NCBI GenBank assembly: GCA_021399435.1
Contig: JAJTUP010000006.1
Coordinates: 496,001-560,000, forward strand
From: Diaporthe sp. PMI_573
Taxonomy: Eukaryota > Ascomycota > Sordariomycetes > Diaporthales > Diaporthaceae
Reading direction: 5' to 3'
Length of the DNA: 64,000 nucleotides
The position numbers and the translations under genes are program-made. This document shows positions 9,804-21,360 of this stretch, piece by piece. How positions within the stretch are numbered: the stretch's first letter is position 1; every line of letters starts with the position of its first letter. Below the pieces are notes generated by a model. It had not been told where the DNA came from and did not search any database. It saw only the letters and a program-made list of their open reading frames with translations.

Positions 9804-10574
9804 ATGTTCCACCAGATGTCCATCCAACGATCAATCGCAGCAGCTGCCGTGACGCTGTGCTTCATCACGGCCATCAGCGCCGAGAGTGGCGTCACGACGC
9901 GTTATTGGGACTGCTGCAAGCCCTCGTGTGCGTGGCCTGGCAAAGCCCAAGTCTCCTCGCCTGTGCGTACTTGCAACAAGAACGACCTGTGGCCGGCTCA
10001 GCTTGACAGCAACGCCGCATCGGCCTGCGGCGGCGGCGACGCGTACGCCTGCGCCAACAATGGGCCGTGGGCCGTCAACGACAACCTGGCCTACGGCTTC
10101 GCAGCGGCCAAACTGGCCGGCAGGTCCGAGTCGAACTGGTGCTGCGCATGCTACGAGTGAGTCCTCTCCCGCTGAAACAACAAAGCCTGTTATTTCTCGC
10201 ATTCATTAACGTGGGAGTAATCCAGGCTTACCTTCACGTCTACTGAAATCAAGGGCAAGAAGATGATCGTACAGGTGACCAACACGGGCGGGGACCTGGG
10301 CAGCAACCACTTTGACCTGGCAATGCCTGGTGGCGGGGTCGGCATGTTTCCGCAGGGCTGCCAGAAGCAATTCCCCGGCGTTTGGCTGGGCGACCAGTAC
10401 GGTGGCTACCAGAACAGAGCCGACTGCGGCAACCTGCCGCCGGGCATGTTTCGCGATGGCTGCTACTTCCGCTTCGACTGGTTCCGCAACGCCCAGAACC
10501 CTACCGTCGATTTCCGCGAGGTGTCCTGTCCCCAGGCCATGATTGACCGCACAAAGTGCGGGCGCTGGAATTAA
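9804..10574 (+). CDS. GH45 endoglucanase, catalytic domain only
   Basis: Exons 9804-10156 and 10226-10574; the 69-base intron (GTGAGT...ATCCAG) is phase 2 and yields 233 residues. The upstream in-frame ATG at 9735 is less likely because a signal peptide starts at MFHQM/MSIQRSIAAAAVTLCFITA. The mature enzyme begins SGVTTRYWDCCKPSCAW, with the first catalytic Asp in YWDCC; the second lies in DLGSNHFDLAMPGGGVGMF, both GH45 hallmarks, and the many cysteines fit the family. It hydrolyses internal beta-1,4-glucan bonds of cellulose outside the cell. There is no linker or CBM1, so it is a stand-alone catalytic form. The divergent neighbour is a small secreted protein. Confidence 0.93.
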
Positions 10575-10920
10575 CTGGAAGGGCGGCTGATATCAGCTTG
10601 GGAATTGTCCTTTGTCGAGGGGTTGTATCAGTCGCAGGTAACACAGGGTGATTTGGCGTCTTTTATCGTGTGCCCTATACGCGACCTCCACATCAATCTC
10701 GATGTGTTAGGAACTCGGTCAGAGATCAGGCGGTCTCGGTTTTCATCCGTCACATGCTGTGTGAATGGGTCTTATTCACTGGCAATACACTGGTACGTAT
10801 TCAGACCACCTACATAGTATTTAGAGCTTCGAGACCAGGGCAGGCTTCGCCCACCAACCTACCATAGAATCACCCCCAAATTATTCTCACCATTCCTGGT
10901 CACACACATACTCTTAAAGA
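10575..10920. other. Intergenic, 3' side of GH45
   Basis: No supported gene. Ends at the inverted copy of repeat A. Confidence 0.4.
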
Positions 10921-11320
10921 GCAGCAGGGGGTCCCTTCATACAGTGATCAATGCTCGAAGATCCAGCGTTTGATAATACGAGCTTTGTTCAGGGGTCCAC
11001 TACGCGGCCACAGCATCTATCCCCCAATTTCCTATAGGATAAATCTCCTATAGGACGACATAGGAAAACCCCCCATAGGAAACCCTCCTATAGGAAATCC
11101 TCCTATCGAATAACCTCCCTTGGGAGAACCTCTTATAGAACAACCTCCTTTAGAATAGGCACCTTTGGGAAAACCTTCTGCAGAACAGAGGTAAGATGAG
11201 AAGACTTAGGCACGGTGGCTTTCCAATGACGTTTCACATTTCTTGAATGTGGTTGTGTTACTGCAATAATGTATATGATAACTATAATGCCGATAACAGT
11301 AGGTTTAAAATACGATTGTG
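10921..11320 (-). repeat. Dispersed repeat A, copy 2 (most complete, inverted)
   Basis: On the minus strand it reads, in order: ACAATCGTATTTTAAACCTA, CATATACATTATTGCAGTAA, CATTGGAAAGCCACCGTGCC, the core array (plus strand 11025-11180, units such as CCTATAGGAAATCCTCCTAT), GTGGCCGCGTAGTGGAC, AAAGCTCGTATTATC, and GTATGAAGGGACCCCCTGCT. It links the outer ends seen at 7.96-8.07 kb with the inner flanks seen at 2.85-3.29 kb, so it best defines the full element, about 400 bases. Sequence beyond it to 11375 also resembles 17385-17430. Confidence 0.72.
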
Positions 11321-11500
11321 AGGTCAGAGATTAAATGCTTGCTTCCAGTGTTCTGATTGGTGAAATGATCAATCTATTATGTTCTTCGCGTGGTCACCGT
11401 TCGTGATCGCATCTTCTGCTTCACACAGTCACTCCCACACCCTTTGTACCGATATCCCGTTGATTTTCACACTTCAAACTGTTGTTGGCCCTCCCTGTGC
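11321..11500. other. 3' flank of second P450
   Basis: The stretch around 11325-11370 (GCTTGCTTCCAGTGTTCTGA) is similar to 17390-17430, suggesting repeat-derived DNA close to the P450 stop codon. Confidence 0.35.
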
Positions 11501-13526
11501 TCACAAGAGAATACCTCGGTCCTCCCTCAACTTTATCATCGCCTTGGCATCCGGGTTCGACGAGCTACCCACACTAGTAAAGATATCTTCCCTGAACCCC
11601 TCGGCGCTGGCGTCCCAGTCGAACGAGACCAGTAGGTAGGTCAGGATGACCTTGACCTCGTTGGAGGCGAAGAAGCGGCCCGGGCACGAATGCTTGCCGT
11701 GGCCGAACGCCAGGTGCTCCGGGGACGTGGTGACAAAATTCCACCTGTTCTCCTGCCCCGGTTTCTGCCGCAGGCGGAGAAACCGCGTCGGGTCGAAGGC
11801 CGTCGGGTCGCTGTCGGGGAACACGTTGCGGTCGTACATGCGGTCCAGCCCGACCATGAGGTGGCCCCCTTTGGGGATGCGCAACGCCGTCCGAGAGCGT
11901 TACGGCTTGTGTAGCATACCTGCGCATTGACACTGATTGGAAGAAAAGCCGTCAGTCACTGTGAATCCCTCACTGTTCAACACGAGAGAGGATATGCAGT
12001 CCACTCCGTCCCCCGGCCCACTTACCGATGTCGCCCAAGTGGTGTCGCTGGGACTCCTTCATCATGCTGTCCACTGTCTTCATCTCATTGAGGGCCTTCT
12101 TATTCCACCCATGGGCGCCGATAGCAGCGACCATCTCCTCCCGCAGCGGCGCGAACCACTCCGGGTGCGAGCACAGGTCACTAATGATGCCGCTCAGCAG
12201 CTCGGACGTAGTGTGGATGGCCGCCAGCGTCAGCCCGACCTGGCAGACAACCACATCGTAGGGCTTCCCCTTGGCGATCTCGTCCATCCACCCGATCATG
12301 TCAGCCACCTTGCTACTGCTGCCGCCGCTCTTTTGTTGTTCCTTGCGCGCCCTTCTCTGGGCCACGACCGGCTCGAGAACCTTCCTGGCGCGAGCCATGG
12401 TCCGCCGAAGATCGCGGCACTCGGGCAGGAAGAGCTGGACGAGCGGCCGCAGGGGGAAAGGCCAGTCGTGGAGGGCCTGTGCTGCTGCGAACGCTTGCAC
12501 CGTGTAGTTGACGCTGACGTCGAGCCAATCCCCGTTCGCGCACAGCTCCGGCCCCACGAAGACGCGCGAGGTCAAGCGCGCGATCAGCTGAAGGAGCATG
12601 GGCTTGTAGCGGATCTCTTTCCATTCTGTTTTTGTTTCCTCGCGCTCGTCAGACTTCTTTTTGTTACGCTTCTCCAGTTACATTTAAGTTCGTTGAATTG
12701 GCGGTTGGAAGGGATGGACGTCGGTGTAAGTGTATGTGAGATGTGATGTGAACAACATTGAAGCGTACCTGCAGGTTGACCACACAATTCGCGGATGGCA
12801 GCCGACGTCTCGCGCGCGAGGTCCTCCGTGATGAAGTCTAAAGAGTCGGTCAACCCTTTGTATACCTGGAAATAATACACAGCACTGCCTTACTTAGAGA
12901 CTGCGTAAGTCTGCCCTTGACCATATCTACAGCGATCGATCCCTCCTCCCCGACGCCGAACGGCTCGAATCCAGGGTAGGAACCGAAGAAGTCCTAAAAA
13001 GCCAGGTCAAGGTTGTATTAGATTTCTGCCATATTGCCCACGCATATAAGGGTTACAGGGTGTGAGAGAGCACCTACAATCGAGCTGCTCTTGGCGAAGC
13101 TGAGATGGGGATCATTCCGGATCTCTTCCACATATTTGCCGCTCAGTACGATCTTGGGTCCGGCGCCGGTGACGACTTGGAAGCACTTCGGGAACTTCAG
13201 GGCGAATACGAAGAATGCTTTAGCATCTATCACCCCTGGCTGACGCCGCTGTGTTTGAAAGGACCCGCCGTTAACTGTCCCACTGAGAGCCTCACCTTTT
13301 GTAACCCTTCCTGCACGATGCTCGCACTATGATGCATCCATCGTTTGCGCGCCTTGTCGATACGTCCAAACCTTCCGTCCCCGTCCTCGATGCCTACTAC
13401 CGGGAACCCTTGGTATAGGCTCGGGCCCAAGGAGGTGAGGTAGAGGAGGAGCAGAGGAAAGGAAACGAGGGCGAGATAGAGGAACGGTGTGGAGTCTGAC
13501 CGTTGAGTCGACTCGTCAGTGATCAT
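11501..13526 (-). pseudogene. Cytochrome P450, ent-kaurene-oxidase-like (CYP68/CYP503 type), frameshifted
   Basis: Exons read as 13296-13526, 13078-13185 (or from 13239), 12894-12993, about 12769-12855, 12026-12625 and 11501-11932. An N-terminal anchor (FLYLALVSFPLLLLYLTSL), I helix GLTLAAIHTTSELL with a normal Thr, ExxR as ESQR, RWNFVTTSPEHLAFGHGKHS before the haem Cys and CPGRFFASNEVK after it mark the fungal ent-kaurene-oxidase-like group. Two faults: in the last exon the frame breaks between VTLSDG and LRIPKGG near 11885, where one extra base (G) explains it; and the third intron would be only about 38 bases, shorter than any other here. An assembly error cannot be excluded. The neighbour at 14145-16988 is a regulator that is also broken. 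Confidence 0.75.
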
Positions 13527-14144
13527 GGCGGCAGACTTCGGCGACTGCAATTTGGCAGTATCTTAGGCAAGAATCGATCACCAAGGATGGGAAAGAAATA
13601 AGGAAGTTCAAAAGTAAACAAGGTAAACAACGAGCGATGCCTTCAGCGCGGTTGCTAAGTGTGCTGATGCTTGGTGTGGTGTCTCATAACTTTGGGGCAA
13701 GTGTGGAAGCGCTGACAAAGAGGACATTATATAGTACATTCATTTTTGTAGAACCCGAGCCTAAACTTCTCACAGGTACTATATCGGACGCCCGAATGTC
13801 CGCACTTATCTGGTCTCTGCATACTGACGAGTGAACGGTGTTTCGGGGTGTCCTTCGGCGACGGGAGATCCGGCCTGGGGTGCAAAGCTCCACCCCTTGG
13901 CACAGACTGGGTCATCTATGATCACATACATCGCGTTCCTAGGTAGTTTTAAGGGCATGAGTATTGAGAAGGAAATTAAGCTTGAGGAAGTCGTATATTG
14001 AGTTTGTCCCTTTCATGCTGTAATCTGAAGACAAAGAATATTGCCATATTAAATACATCACGAGCGCTGCGAATCTACGCCTTGGCTCGGGTGAAGAAGC
14101 GATGAAAGTGGAGGTACAATATATTGATCGCATTAGAACTACCC
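13527..14144. other. Intergenic between P450 and regulator
   Basis: Promoter side of the minus-strand P450 and 3' side of the minus-strand regulator. Short frames at 13637-13915 have no motif. Confidence 0.4.
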
Positions 14145-16988
14145 TTAGCCCATATCCAAAAGCTCTAACATCTGCTGGTCCATGGTGAACCAGTTGAGGC
14201 TGGGTGGCTGTGAGGTGATATCCTGCAGTGGGTAGACGGCTCCAGGCGCATCCGCTGGAGCACTTTGCGTCCATAATGTCTGTTCGGAACCGTGCGCGTC
14301 ATCTTGACCATCTGGTTCCCCTGCAGAGCTTCCACCCAGGTCTGGGTGAGAATTTAGTCCCAGCGTGTTGAGGTAATACTCCATCTTTTGCTGAAGATCT
14401 CTGTCCTCATGGCGTGCCCTGCCCTCGCGGCCCTTGCGGTCCACGTGGTACTGTGCAGCGGCAAGGAATGCCCCGAACATGCGATGATGATCGGCAAGCC
14501 CATAGTGTCCAGAAGCGGCCTCAATAGACAGAACGAACTTCTCCAGGCATACCAAGTCATCCCTATCGCCCTTCTGCACAACGTTGCAGAAGAGCACAAA
14601 AAATGGTATAAAAGGTGTCAAGAGCAATGTCCTGTGAGGTCACACGTGTTAGAAAGTCACAATTTCAGAGTGATGAATCCTGAAGAACGTCATAGAGCCT
14701 CGCTTCATGGTAGTATGTGTTGGGACTTACCAGACCAGGTAGTTGAAATAAAACGGCGGTTTAGTCGTATCCAATTTGTTATGTTGCATCAGGGCTGCCC
14801 TGGCGTATACAACGCATTCGTCCGTGAACGGTTGTGTCGTTCCAGGCTTCGGCGGAGAAGCTCTATGAATGAGCGTCAGAATGGAGAAGTTCACCACCTC
14901 GTCCGAAGCATAGACAAAGTCCAAGAAGGCTTTACTGCTAGCGTACGATTTGAGTAGTGGAAACCGGGACTGATGTTCAAAATGGAGTGTCAGCCATGTG
15001 AGATAGTGCGAATTACGGAGCACAGTACTTCGGGGAAGGGGGTTGGTACGTAGTTAAGGGCGGCAGCCTCTTGTATCTCTCGAGCTTCCCGAGACAGAGC
15101 CTGCACTTTTGCCTGCCTCTGCTCCGCGGCCTCGGTCAATGAGTGGGCGGAATAGAGCTCAGTATATATCCTCCCAGACAGTCCAGCCAGCTTCACATGC
15201 AGCTGAAAGTAGGCGAGGCCGGGGCAGGCGGGCATCTGGCTTCCTCCAGGCAGTGGGACGGTTATGTCCGCATCCGGGATGGTAGAGGCCCGGCCGAGGC
15301 GAAGGCTAAGAGTCTTCTCGAGGTAATATATGGCCCAAAATAGGAGGCCTGCATGGTTGGGGAAATCGCATCCATTATCGGCGCCTCTTTCTCTCTTGTG
15401 GGACCCAAGAGCGTGGGATATCTCCTGTGCCGAGATCACTAGGGTCCAAGCTAGAGAAGGCTTCGAGATCTCCATGGCATATGAGGCCTAGAGTCATTGT
15501 CGTCAGATTCAACGGCTTGACATTTGCTCCGGTCCATCTGGGAGTAGACCGGCGCTTACCCCGAGAACGAGTGCCATTGCCATAGTGTGAGATCTGTTGA
15601 CAAACAAAGATAATGCCGCGAGTGCCTTCTCGATGTTCAATGCACAGCACGACCGGTAATCCCGAAGCTGCCCAACATCGTCACCCTGGTGGCTGTTGCT
15701 AGTATTTGTTTCTTCAAACAAGGCTGTGCAAACAGTTAGAAAGCCATCAAGGGCCCAAGGCGCGCTGAACACGTACAATACAGCATAGAGTTGACGATGA
15801 TGAACTCTGATTCGTCGTAATCAGAGAAGTAAACGTTCATGCATAGTTCTGCAAGGCTGGTTGATGGCAGCAGCTTGTCGAAATACTCGAGAATTATGTT
15901 ACTCTCCGCTAGTGGCTTTGGTATCAGCATGGTAACACAGGGTGTAATAACTTGACATTCGTGCCCGGGGCCCTTGGGGGGTGGGGGTAGCGAAGATGAA
16001 AGAAGGTTAGGAAACGGAGAACTTGATACCTCGGGCCTTTCTGATAGCCCCGACAGCAACTTCAACCGGAGGCAGGTCCCTGTCTCGTCGCGCTGGCAAA
16101 GGAGCAATTGTCCTTGTCGGAACTCGACTGTCCGGAAGCCGATGCTGCTGATCAATCTTACCCACCATTTGCCTCAAGGTGTCTAAAAGACCACGGGCGC
16201 CACCGCTGCTCTCATCACCCTCGTTCCAGTTTGCTGCCCTCTTGAGGAAGTCGGCAGCGAAGTTGGAATGGGCGGCAAGGGACGATGGACCTTCCGCCTC
16301 CACTTGGCTTGCCTCGTCCTCGCGACCTGTTACCTGGCTGCCTTCGACCGTCACCTCAGATATGGCATCACCTCTGGCATGAGAGGAGCATAGCTGCTGC
16401 GTCTGAGAGTGTAACGACGACGCAGTTCCGCCGCGCTGAGCCCGACGAAGTAAGGACTGTCCGGGGCTTCGTGAGGTTCCATCAGAAGGCCGTGGAGACG
16501 CTTCTTCCACACTCGATCGAGTATCAGAGACTCCGACCAGGCCAGTTACAATTCGATCTATCTGTTCGAGCCTTCTATCGATCGCAGAAACCTTTCCTGC
16601 ACTAAAGTTCGATCAGTTTCGGCGTAAGCAGTGCCAGCCTGCCTTCGAAAGAAGGATAGATACTTACACCTGTGCGTGAGCATTTACGCGGTTCTTCCGA
16701 GGCCTCTGACGGCGAGGCGAGTATATGCACTGTGCGTGCGTGCGCTCGCAGCGGTCACACGGGAGAGCCTTATTGCAACGGACCTGCTTTGTGCGTGAGT
16801 ACTCAATGAAGAAGGCTGCGCCGGAGAGAGGCTCTGTGTATGAACCTTTCGGCGCGCACAACTGTCACACTGTAATGGCCAAAGCCCCGTGGTTAGTTCT
16901 TCGAATACACTCCAGGAGTTTCCGGGGTACATACGGCTTTGCCAGCTTCTGTGGGCCCAACGGTTGCACCTTCGCCCGGCTGCGACAT
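14145..16988 (-). pseudogene. Zn2Cys6 transcription factor, one frameshift
   Basis: Exons: 16935-16988, 16846-16869, 16668-16783, 16030-16601, 15777-15950, 15560-15723, 14731-15487, 14145-14631; about 780 residues. Residues 19-45 form a complete binuclear zinc cluster, C-x2-C-x6-C-x5-C-x2-C-x6-C (CDSCARRK, then VRCNKALPCDRC and ERTHAQC), followed by basic PRRQRPRKNR. Exon 2 is only 24 bases. The rest matches the fungal-specific regulator middle domain (AMEISKPSLAWTLV, VVNFSILTLIHRA, LLLTPFIPFFVLF). All junctions hold frame except inside exon 14731-15487: near 15050 the frame moves from AAALNYV to STVLRNSHYLTWL, as if one base were missing. If real, the DNA-binding head is kept but the C-terminal part is lost. 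Nuclear; probably once controlled the adjacent P450 (inference). Confidence 0.72.
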
Positions 16989-17384
16989 GGCTACCGGTTT
17001 GGGCCGATATGCGATTGGATCGAGGGCAGTCGGACTGCGGCGGAAATTGCGGTAAGATCTCGGAGTGCATCAAGTTTCTCGGAGCCTGTAGACCTGACAA
17101 AGGCGAAGTTCGATCTCCATGGGCGGAGTGCCGAATAGACTGACCATGAAGGAGCAGAGGAAAAGTAAGGAGACGACGGCGCCCCGAAGTCCCGCCTTAT
17201 TCACTTGCCCCGGGGCGGACTTTCGGGGCTGGGCGGGGGGCCCGAAATACCGAGCGATGCGGCGCCCGCCGAAAGGGCCTTCCCAGCTTTGGTTGCCTCT
17301 GTCGACGTCCGGCCGCAACCACTTGTGCGCATTGTCCACGTCAATCTTCTTGAATTATTGTGAACCCGGTAAGAAAACTCGGTA
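16989..17384. other. Promoter side of the regulator
   Basis: Upstream DNA of the Zn2Cys6 gene. GC-rich frames on both strands (17070-17385) have no motif. Confidence 0.35.
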
Positions 17385-17430
17385 GGAGATTAATCGCCTG
17401 CTTCCACTGTTTTGATTCGTGAAAAGAATC
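17385..17430. repeat. Possible fragment related to the edge of repeat A
   Basis: The plus strand contains GAGATTAATCGCCTGCTTCC and GTTTTGATTCGTGAAAAGAA, similar to 11325-11370, just outside repeat A copy 2. Short and diverged, so weak. Confidence 0.3.
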
Positions 17431-18255
17431 TGCACTTTCTCCTCATTGAAGCCGGTCAAGCTCGGAATTCGAGCTTCTCAGCCGCCACATCAATTACACA
17501 GGAAGCAGAACGATAAGGGTGCAGACCTTGGACTTAATTCCGATAGTTTTAAATGCAATATAAAGGGATGGAAGGCATTGGCATCACATCCTATACCTGT
17601 CACAAAGATGGCACTGGCTTCACCCAAATGTAGCAATACTGAAACAGTGTCACCGTCTCTATACCGGAAACCTCTTACATCCAAATGGTCAGTACCTCAC
17701 ATCAAGCACAATGCATGCTTTGCCGTGTCATTTAATTCCCTACTACAGGTGAATTCTATTCAAAAAGCTCGCGGCCTACATGCCTGCGGCTGTATATAGC
17801 ACAGACTCTCTCAGGTGGGCTATTTCGGTGTTTGGGTACGCGACAGAGGTAGCACAGAATGATGAGCATGCATGCGACTGCCTGATTTGATGCCTGAATG
17901 TATGTGCTACCCCATCATCTGCATCTCCTCTACGATTCGCAAAACATAGCCGAGCAATCTTGAAAACATATGTGGAAGCACACAGCGCATTCTGGCAATG
18001 TAAGACACCAGTGTCTTACGGAGAACCAGAAAAATGACCATTTGGGAGCCTACGCTACATGACTGAGAGACTCATCTATCCTCTGATTCGACTGTTTCGA
18101 CATGTGTGCAACACGACCTAGAGAAGCTCAGCTCGCCTTTCAGTCTCTCAATCGTTGAAGGACGGCGGCGTTCGGAGTTCGTCTCGAAATTCAGTGATGA
18201 ACAGTAGTACATAAATACGAGGCTGTGTCGGCGGTTTCCATGAGAATTCCAGTCT
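17431..18255. other. Intergenic, no gene seen
   Basis: Open frames such as 17419-17799 have no hydrophobic, catalytic or family motif. AT-rich patches and no RNA gene. Confidence 0.35.
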
Positions 18256-18340
18256 ATGTTCTGCCTGAGCTACTTGCTACTTGATGTGCTCTCATCCAAT
18301 GCACAGCACGTGCCCACCAGGCCACTTCTGAGCACAACCA

Positions 18341-19555
18341 TGTCTGACGACATCCATTTTACCGAGTTTCCTCCGTGGGAGGCAATGAACTTCTCCACAA
18401 GTTGCCAGGTTTGGGGTGAATGGTATGTCACCTACTTATCGCCCAGCCCTTGGAATAACACCCGGTACCTTGATGGCGACGTCAGGACAATTTTCAACCT
18501 TTTCAACTCAAGTGTACCAGATGTATGGCACAAGCCCGACAATTGAACAGAGGGTATGTACCATGGCTACGTATTGGATTGGTATGGGTTCAACTACTAG
18601 TGAGTGAATCTTGTCATACATCTGATGGCTTCTGGAGCCTACAAGCGCAAAGTTGCCATTTCACCGGGAACAAATCTGATATGTTACCCTCAGCTCGTCG
18701 TTGGACGTATATGCTTCACTGAAAATAACTGGAGAGAACGGAACGTCTGTTGGATTATACGATGCCTTCATTAAGTTCTTGCTGTCGGACCCGGGTAATT
18801 CCTGGGAGACAGAGTGAGTCGCCCATCAAAAACATGGCTCATCCTTAGGTCAACGCAACAGGTCTGCATTACTAAACTTGGAGCAGACGGTGTATAGCTA
18901 TTGGATGGAGTGGAGATATGGACCTGATTGGAATCGGGGTGCGAGACACTCAATACGTCTCTGTCTTTCTCTTTGACAGGTTCGATCGCTAATATTCAGG
19001 CAGATGTTCACTTCCTACTACGTGGAAGCTGTCCTTGTCACCATCCTCTTATTCGCCTACTCCTATTGGCGCTTCCGGCAGCCTTTTCCTTCATACAAGA
19101 ATCCCGCACCGAATACAAGCAAGTCGAGAAGGCGCTACCGCTTTGTTGTCGGATTGCAAGAGTTGCTACAAAACTTTCTCGACGCGTCAGAGCTCTTCAG
19201 CATCGCCATGCTAGTCGCCGCCCTATATTTATCCGGCAAGGGGATAGTGCAGCGCAAGGATTTCGACAACCCTGATGCTACAACCAACGTCCCTCCGAAG
19301 ATTGCTCTATACGACATGTTGCTTTCGATGCTTGCTTCGACGTTCTCGATATTTCCCGTCATCATAGCTTACACTATTCAGCGTCGACATCCTTCGGATT
19401 CTATGAATCACAAACATCGCCCGACTTGGTTCGGCGTAGCGATATTATTGCTAATCTGGGTCCTATCTGTGATGGAGGCCTTCATGTCCCTGTACGGAAA
19501 CCTTGATTACAAATACGGAGAGATAGGTGGTTTCGTTTTTAATCCGTGTACGTAC
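18341..19555 (+). pseudogene. Multi-span membrane protein gene, damaged and cut at its 3' end
   Basis: Coding-like segments lie in series: MSDDIHFTEFPPWEA (from 18341), YVPWLRIGLVWVQLLV (about 18555-18600), SSLDVYASLKITGENG...SNPGNSWETE-like text ending at a GTGAGT donor (18815), and a long frame from about 18999 (CAGMFTSYYVEAVLVT region) to 19555 with three or four transmembrane helices (EAVLVTILLFAYSYW, ELFSIAMLVAALYLS, YDMLLSMLASTFSIF, GVAILLLIWVLSV). The phase at 18815 fits an acceptor at 18998, but the earlier pieces cannot be joined in one frame, and a further segment at 18888-18938 (TVYSYWMEWRYGPDW) is out of phase. The last exon ends at a GTACGT donor that runs straight into repeat A sequence. 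Family unknown. Confidence 0.45.
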
Positions 19556-19615
19556 GCTTCTTAAGCAGTATGTAGGCGGTCCCTTCATACAGTGGTAAAC
19601 GCTTAAACACCCCCT
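19556..19615 (-). repeat. Dispersed repeat A, outer right-end fragment
   Basis: The plus strand CTTCTTAAGCAGTATGTAGG and GGTCCCTTCATACAGTGGTA is the reverse complement of 8020-8074. It begins within the presumed splice donor of the membrane-protein gene. Confidence 0.6.
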
Positions 19616-21020
19616 CATGGCTTAGATGGTACGGACGTAGAGTACTAGCAACACGAACAGACTCGAGATGGATTACAAAGGGGGACTGATCGTAACAAAA
19701 TATCCAGGCAGACTCTTAACGCACCCCTTGTAATTCCCGTGGGCTACGCAGCAGTCCCAGTTCAGGGCAAGGTAATGCAGATGGAAAATCTCTTGACTGC
19801 CACGTCCTTTCCATTGAACCCTAAGTACTCGTTTCCTCCATCGGAATGTACTGTTAGCAGGAAGGATCCGGTGGAACAATGGCAAGCAACCCGCTGGTAA
19901 CGATGCGGGATGAACAAGATGTATTGCCGGGCCGTGAAGGCAAATCGCGAACTTGCAGTTCATCGAACACATTTCCTTCGCCTTTTGCGAATTGGATTAA
20001 TTACTGCTGGTATCGGGAAAAGCCACAGGAGTAACATGGCGGAGTGCATGGTACACGTTGTAATAACGAGACTGGAGGAGTTAGCAGCCATAGGGTCGGC
20101 GGATGGGAGATACTGGTGTCCAGGAGTACTGTCCGCAGCTATAGACTACAGTAAAGCTTTCACTTGCGTAGATAATTTCCAAATACTTCCTTGACTCCTT
20201 TTCCCTCTTTCCCCGCACAGTTGACTTTGTTCTTGCGTACTCAAGCACAGCTGGGCACTTGCCCAACATCAGTAATTTACCATAGTCGGGCGAGCGAGGA
20301 GGAACGCGGAGTGGTGTCGTGACGGCAGTCGTTCGCATAATCGACTACTCATCTTCCAGAGGTTATTCATAAGGACTGGGCGCACTTGCACAGCTGTGGT
20401 AGCCGCCGCATATGTATCCGCGGGAGACGGAGCTACGGTGAACGCGGTCCGCGGTCCGGAAGCAGTACTCAAGAATGCCACCCTGGGTGTCTATAAGGTG
20501 ACTTTGGGCATGCGCTCTGCCGCTGGTAATACTTGCAAGGAGATCCAAAGGCGCATTTTGGAGCGCATGGGGCAAAGTCCTGACAATATAGCCATCGACA
20601 TCCTAAAAGCCCAGCGTTTGTCTCACAGATTAAGATTCTTTTCAAGAATTTGTGTTCAATATGCGTCGAAGGATGCAGCATTATGACATGAAACTCCTCA
20701 ACGTTGGCCTGAGAAATGCGACATTCGAGCAGTCTGTTGGTAGCTGGCAGATGGCGGTATCTCTTGTCACAGGCACGCATGGCTGTCCCCTGCGACATTG
20801 TCAGCCATTCGGTGTCCTCTCTCGAGTCCTCAGAACGTCGATATTATCCTCAGTACGGTCTACCCAGACATATTGAGAATGAATCTTTGCAATATCTTCG
20901 AACCCTCCTCGAGGGACACGACTGTGATGTGCGTTTGCAGAGCAGATCCAGATCTTCAGTCTGGGACATGGCGGCTTTTATCATTGTCCATTTCGGGCAG
21001 TTTGTGTTCGTGAAGGCCTG
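19616..21020. other. Gene debris, nothing definable
   Basis: A short coding-like stretch (LNAPLVIPVGYAAVPVQGK, about 19712-19770) precedes a GTAATG donor and could be a stranded exon of the membrane-protein gene. Other frames (19910-20194, 20396-20686) show no motif. Confidence 0.3.
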
Positions 21021-21030
21021 AGTCACACGG

Positions 21031-21156
21031 CGAAGGCACTTTGACGGTGCTTGACGGCGTCAGACTAGAGCTCGTGTCTCGCGATGGCTTCGACCCTGAC
21101 GGGCCGGTCCATGTCAAGTTTGACAACACCGGCGAGAATAGCGGCGCAGACTAGGC
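21031..21156 (+). pseudogene. Isolated C-terminal coding fragment, family unknown
   Basis: One frame reads SHGEGTLTVLDGVRLELVSR, then DGFDPDGPVHVKFDNTGENS, ending GAD and a TAG at 21152-21154. Its beta-strand-like alternation and even composition look like real protein, but the frame is closed by a TGA just upstream and no start or splice acceptor fits. I do not recognise the domain. Confidence 0.35.
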
Positions 21157-21204
21157 ACGTCTCAACGCTAAGACTTGTAGTACGAAATGGTGGGTTCTGA
21201 GGAA

Positions 21205-21360
21205 ACACTAGTTTGCAGAATATTGGAAAGTCACTGTCTAAAGCCTTACATAGCGAATCTCACTGTAATCATATATTAAGATACATTGTCTCTTATCCTT
21301 ATAGGACACTTACTGTCGTTCCGGCTTAGTAGGGGAACTTAAAGAATACAAATCGTCTAT
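21205..21360 (+). repeat. Dispersed repeat B, copy 1
   Basis: Contains TTTGCAGAATATTGGAAAGT, TAAAGCCTTACATAGCGAAT, ACATTGTCTCTTATCCTTAT and GGACACTTACTGTCGTTCCG, all of which recur in order on the minus strand at 36485-36650. No ORF or clear termini. Confidence 0.65.

Noticed and set aside
13186..13239. Extra exon part (PGVIDAKAFFVFALKFPK) in the second P450
   Set aside because: In frame, but the family runs directly from EGLQK to CFQVVTG; the longer intron 13186-13295 fits better.
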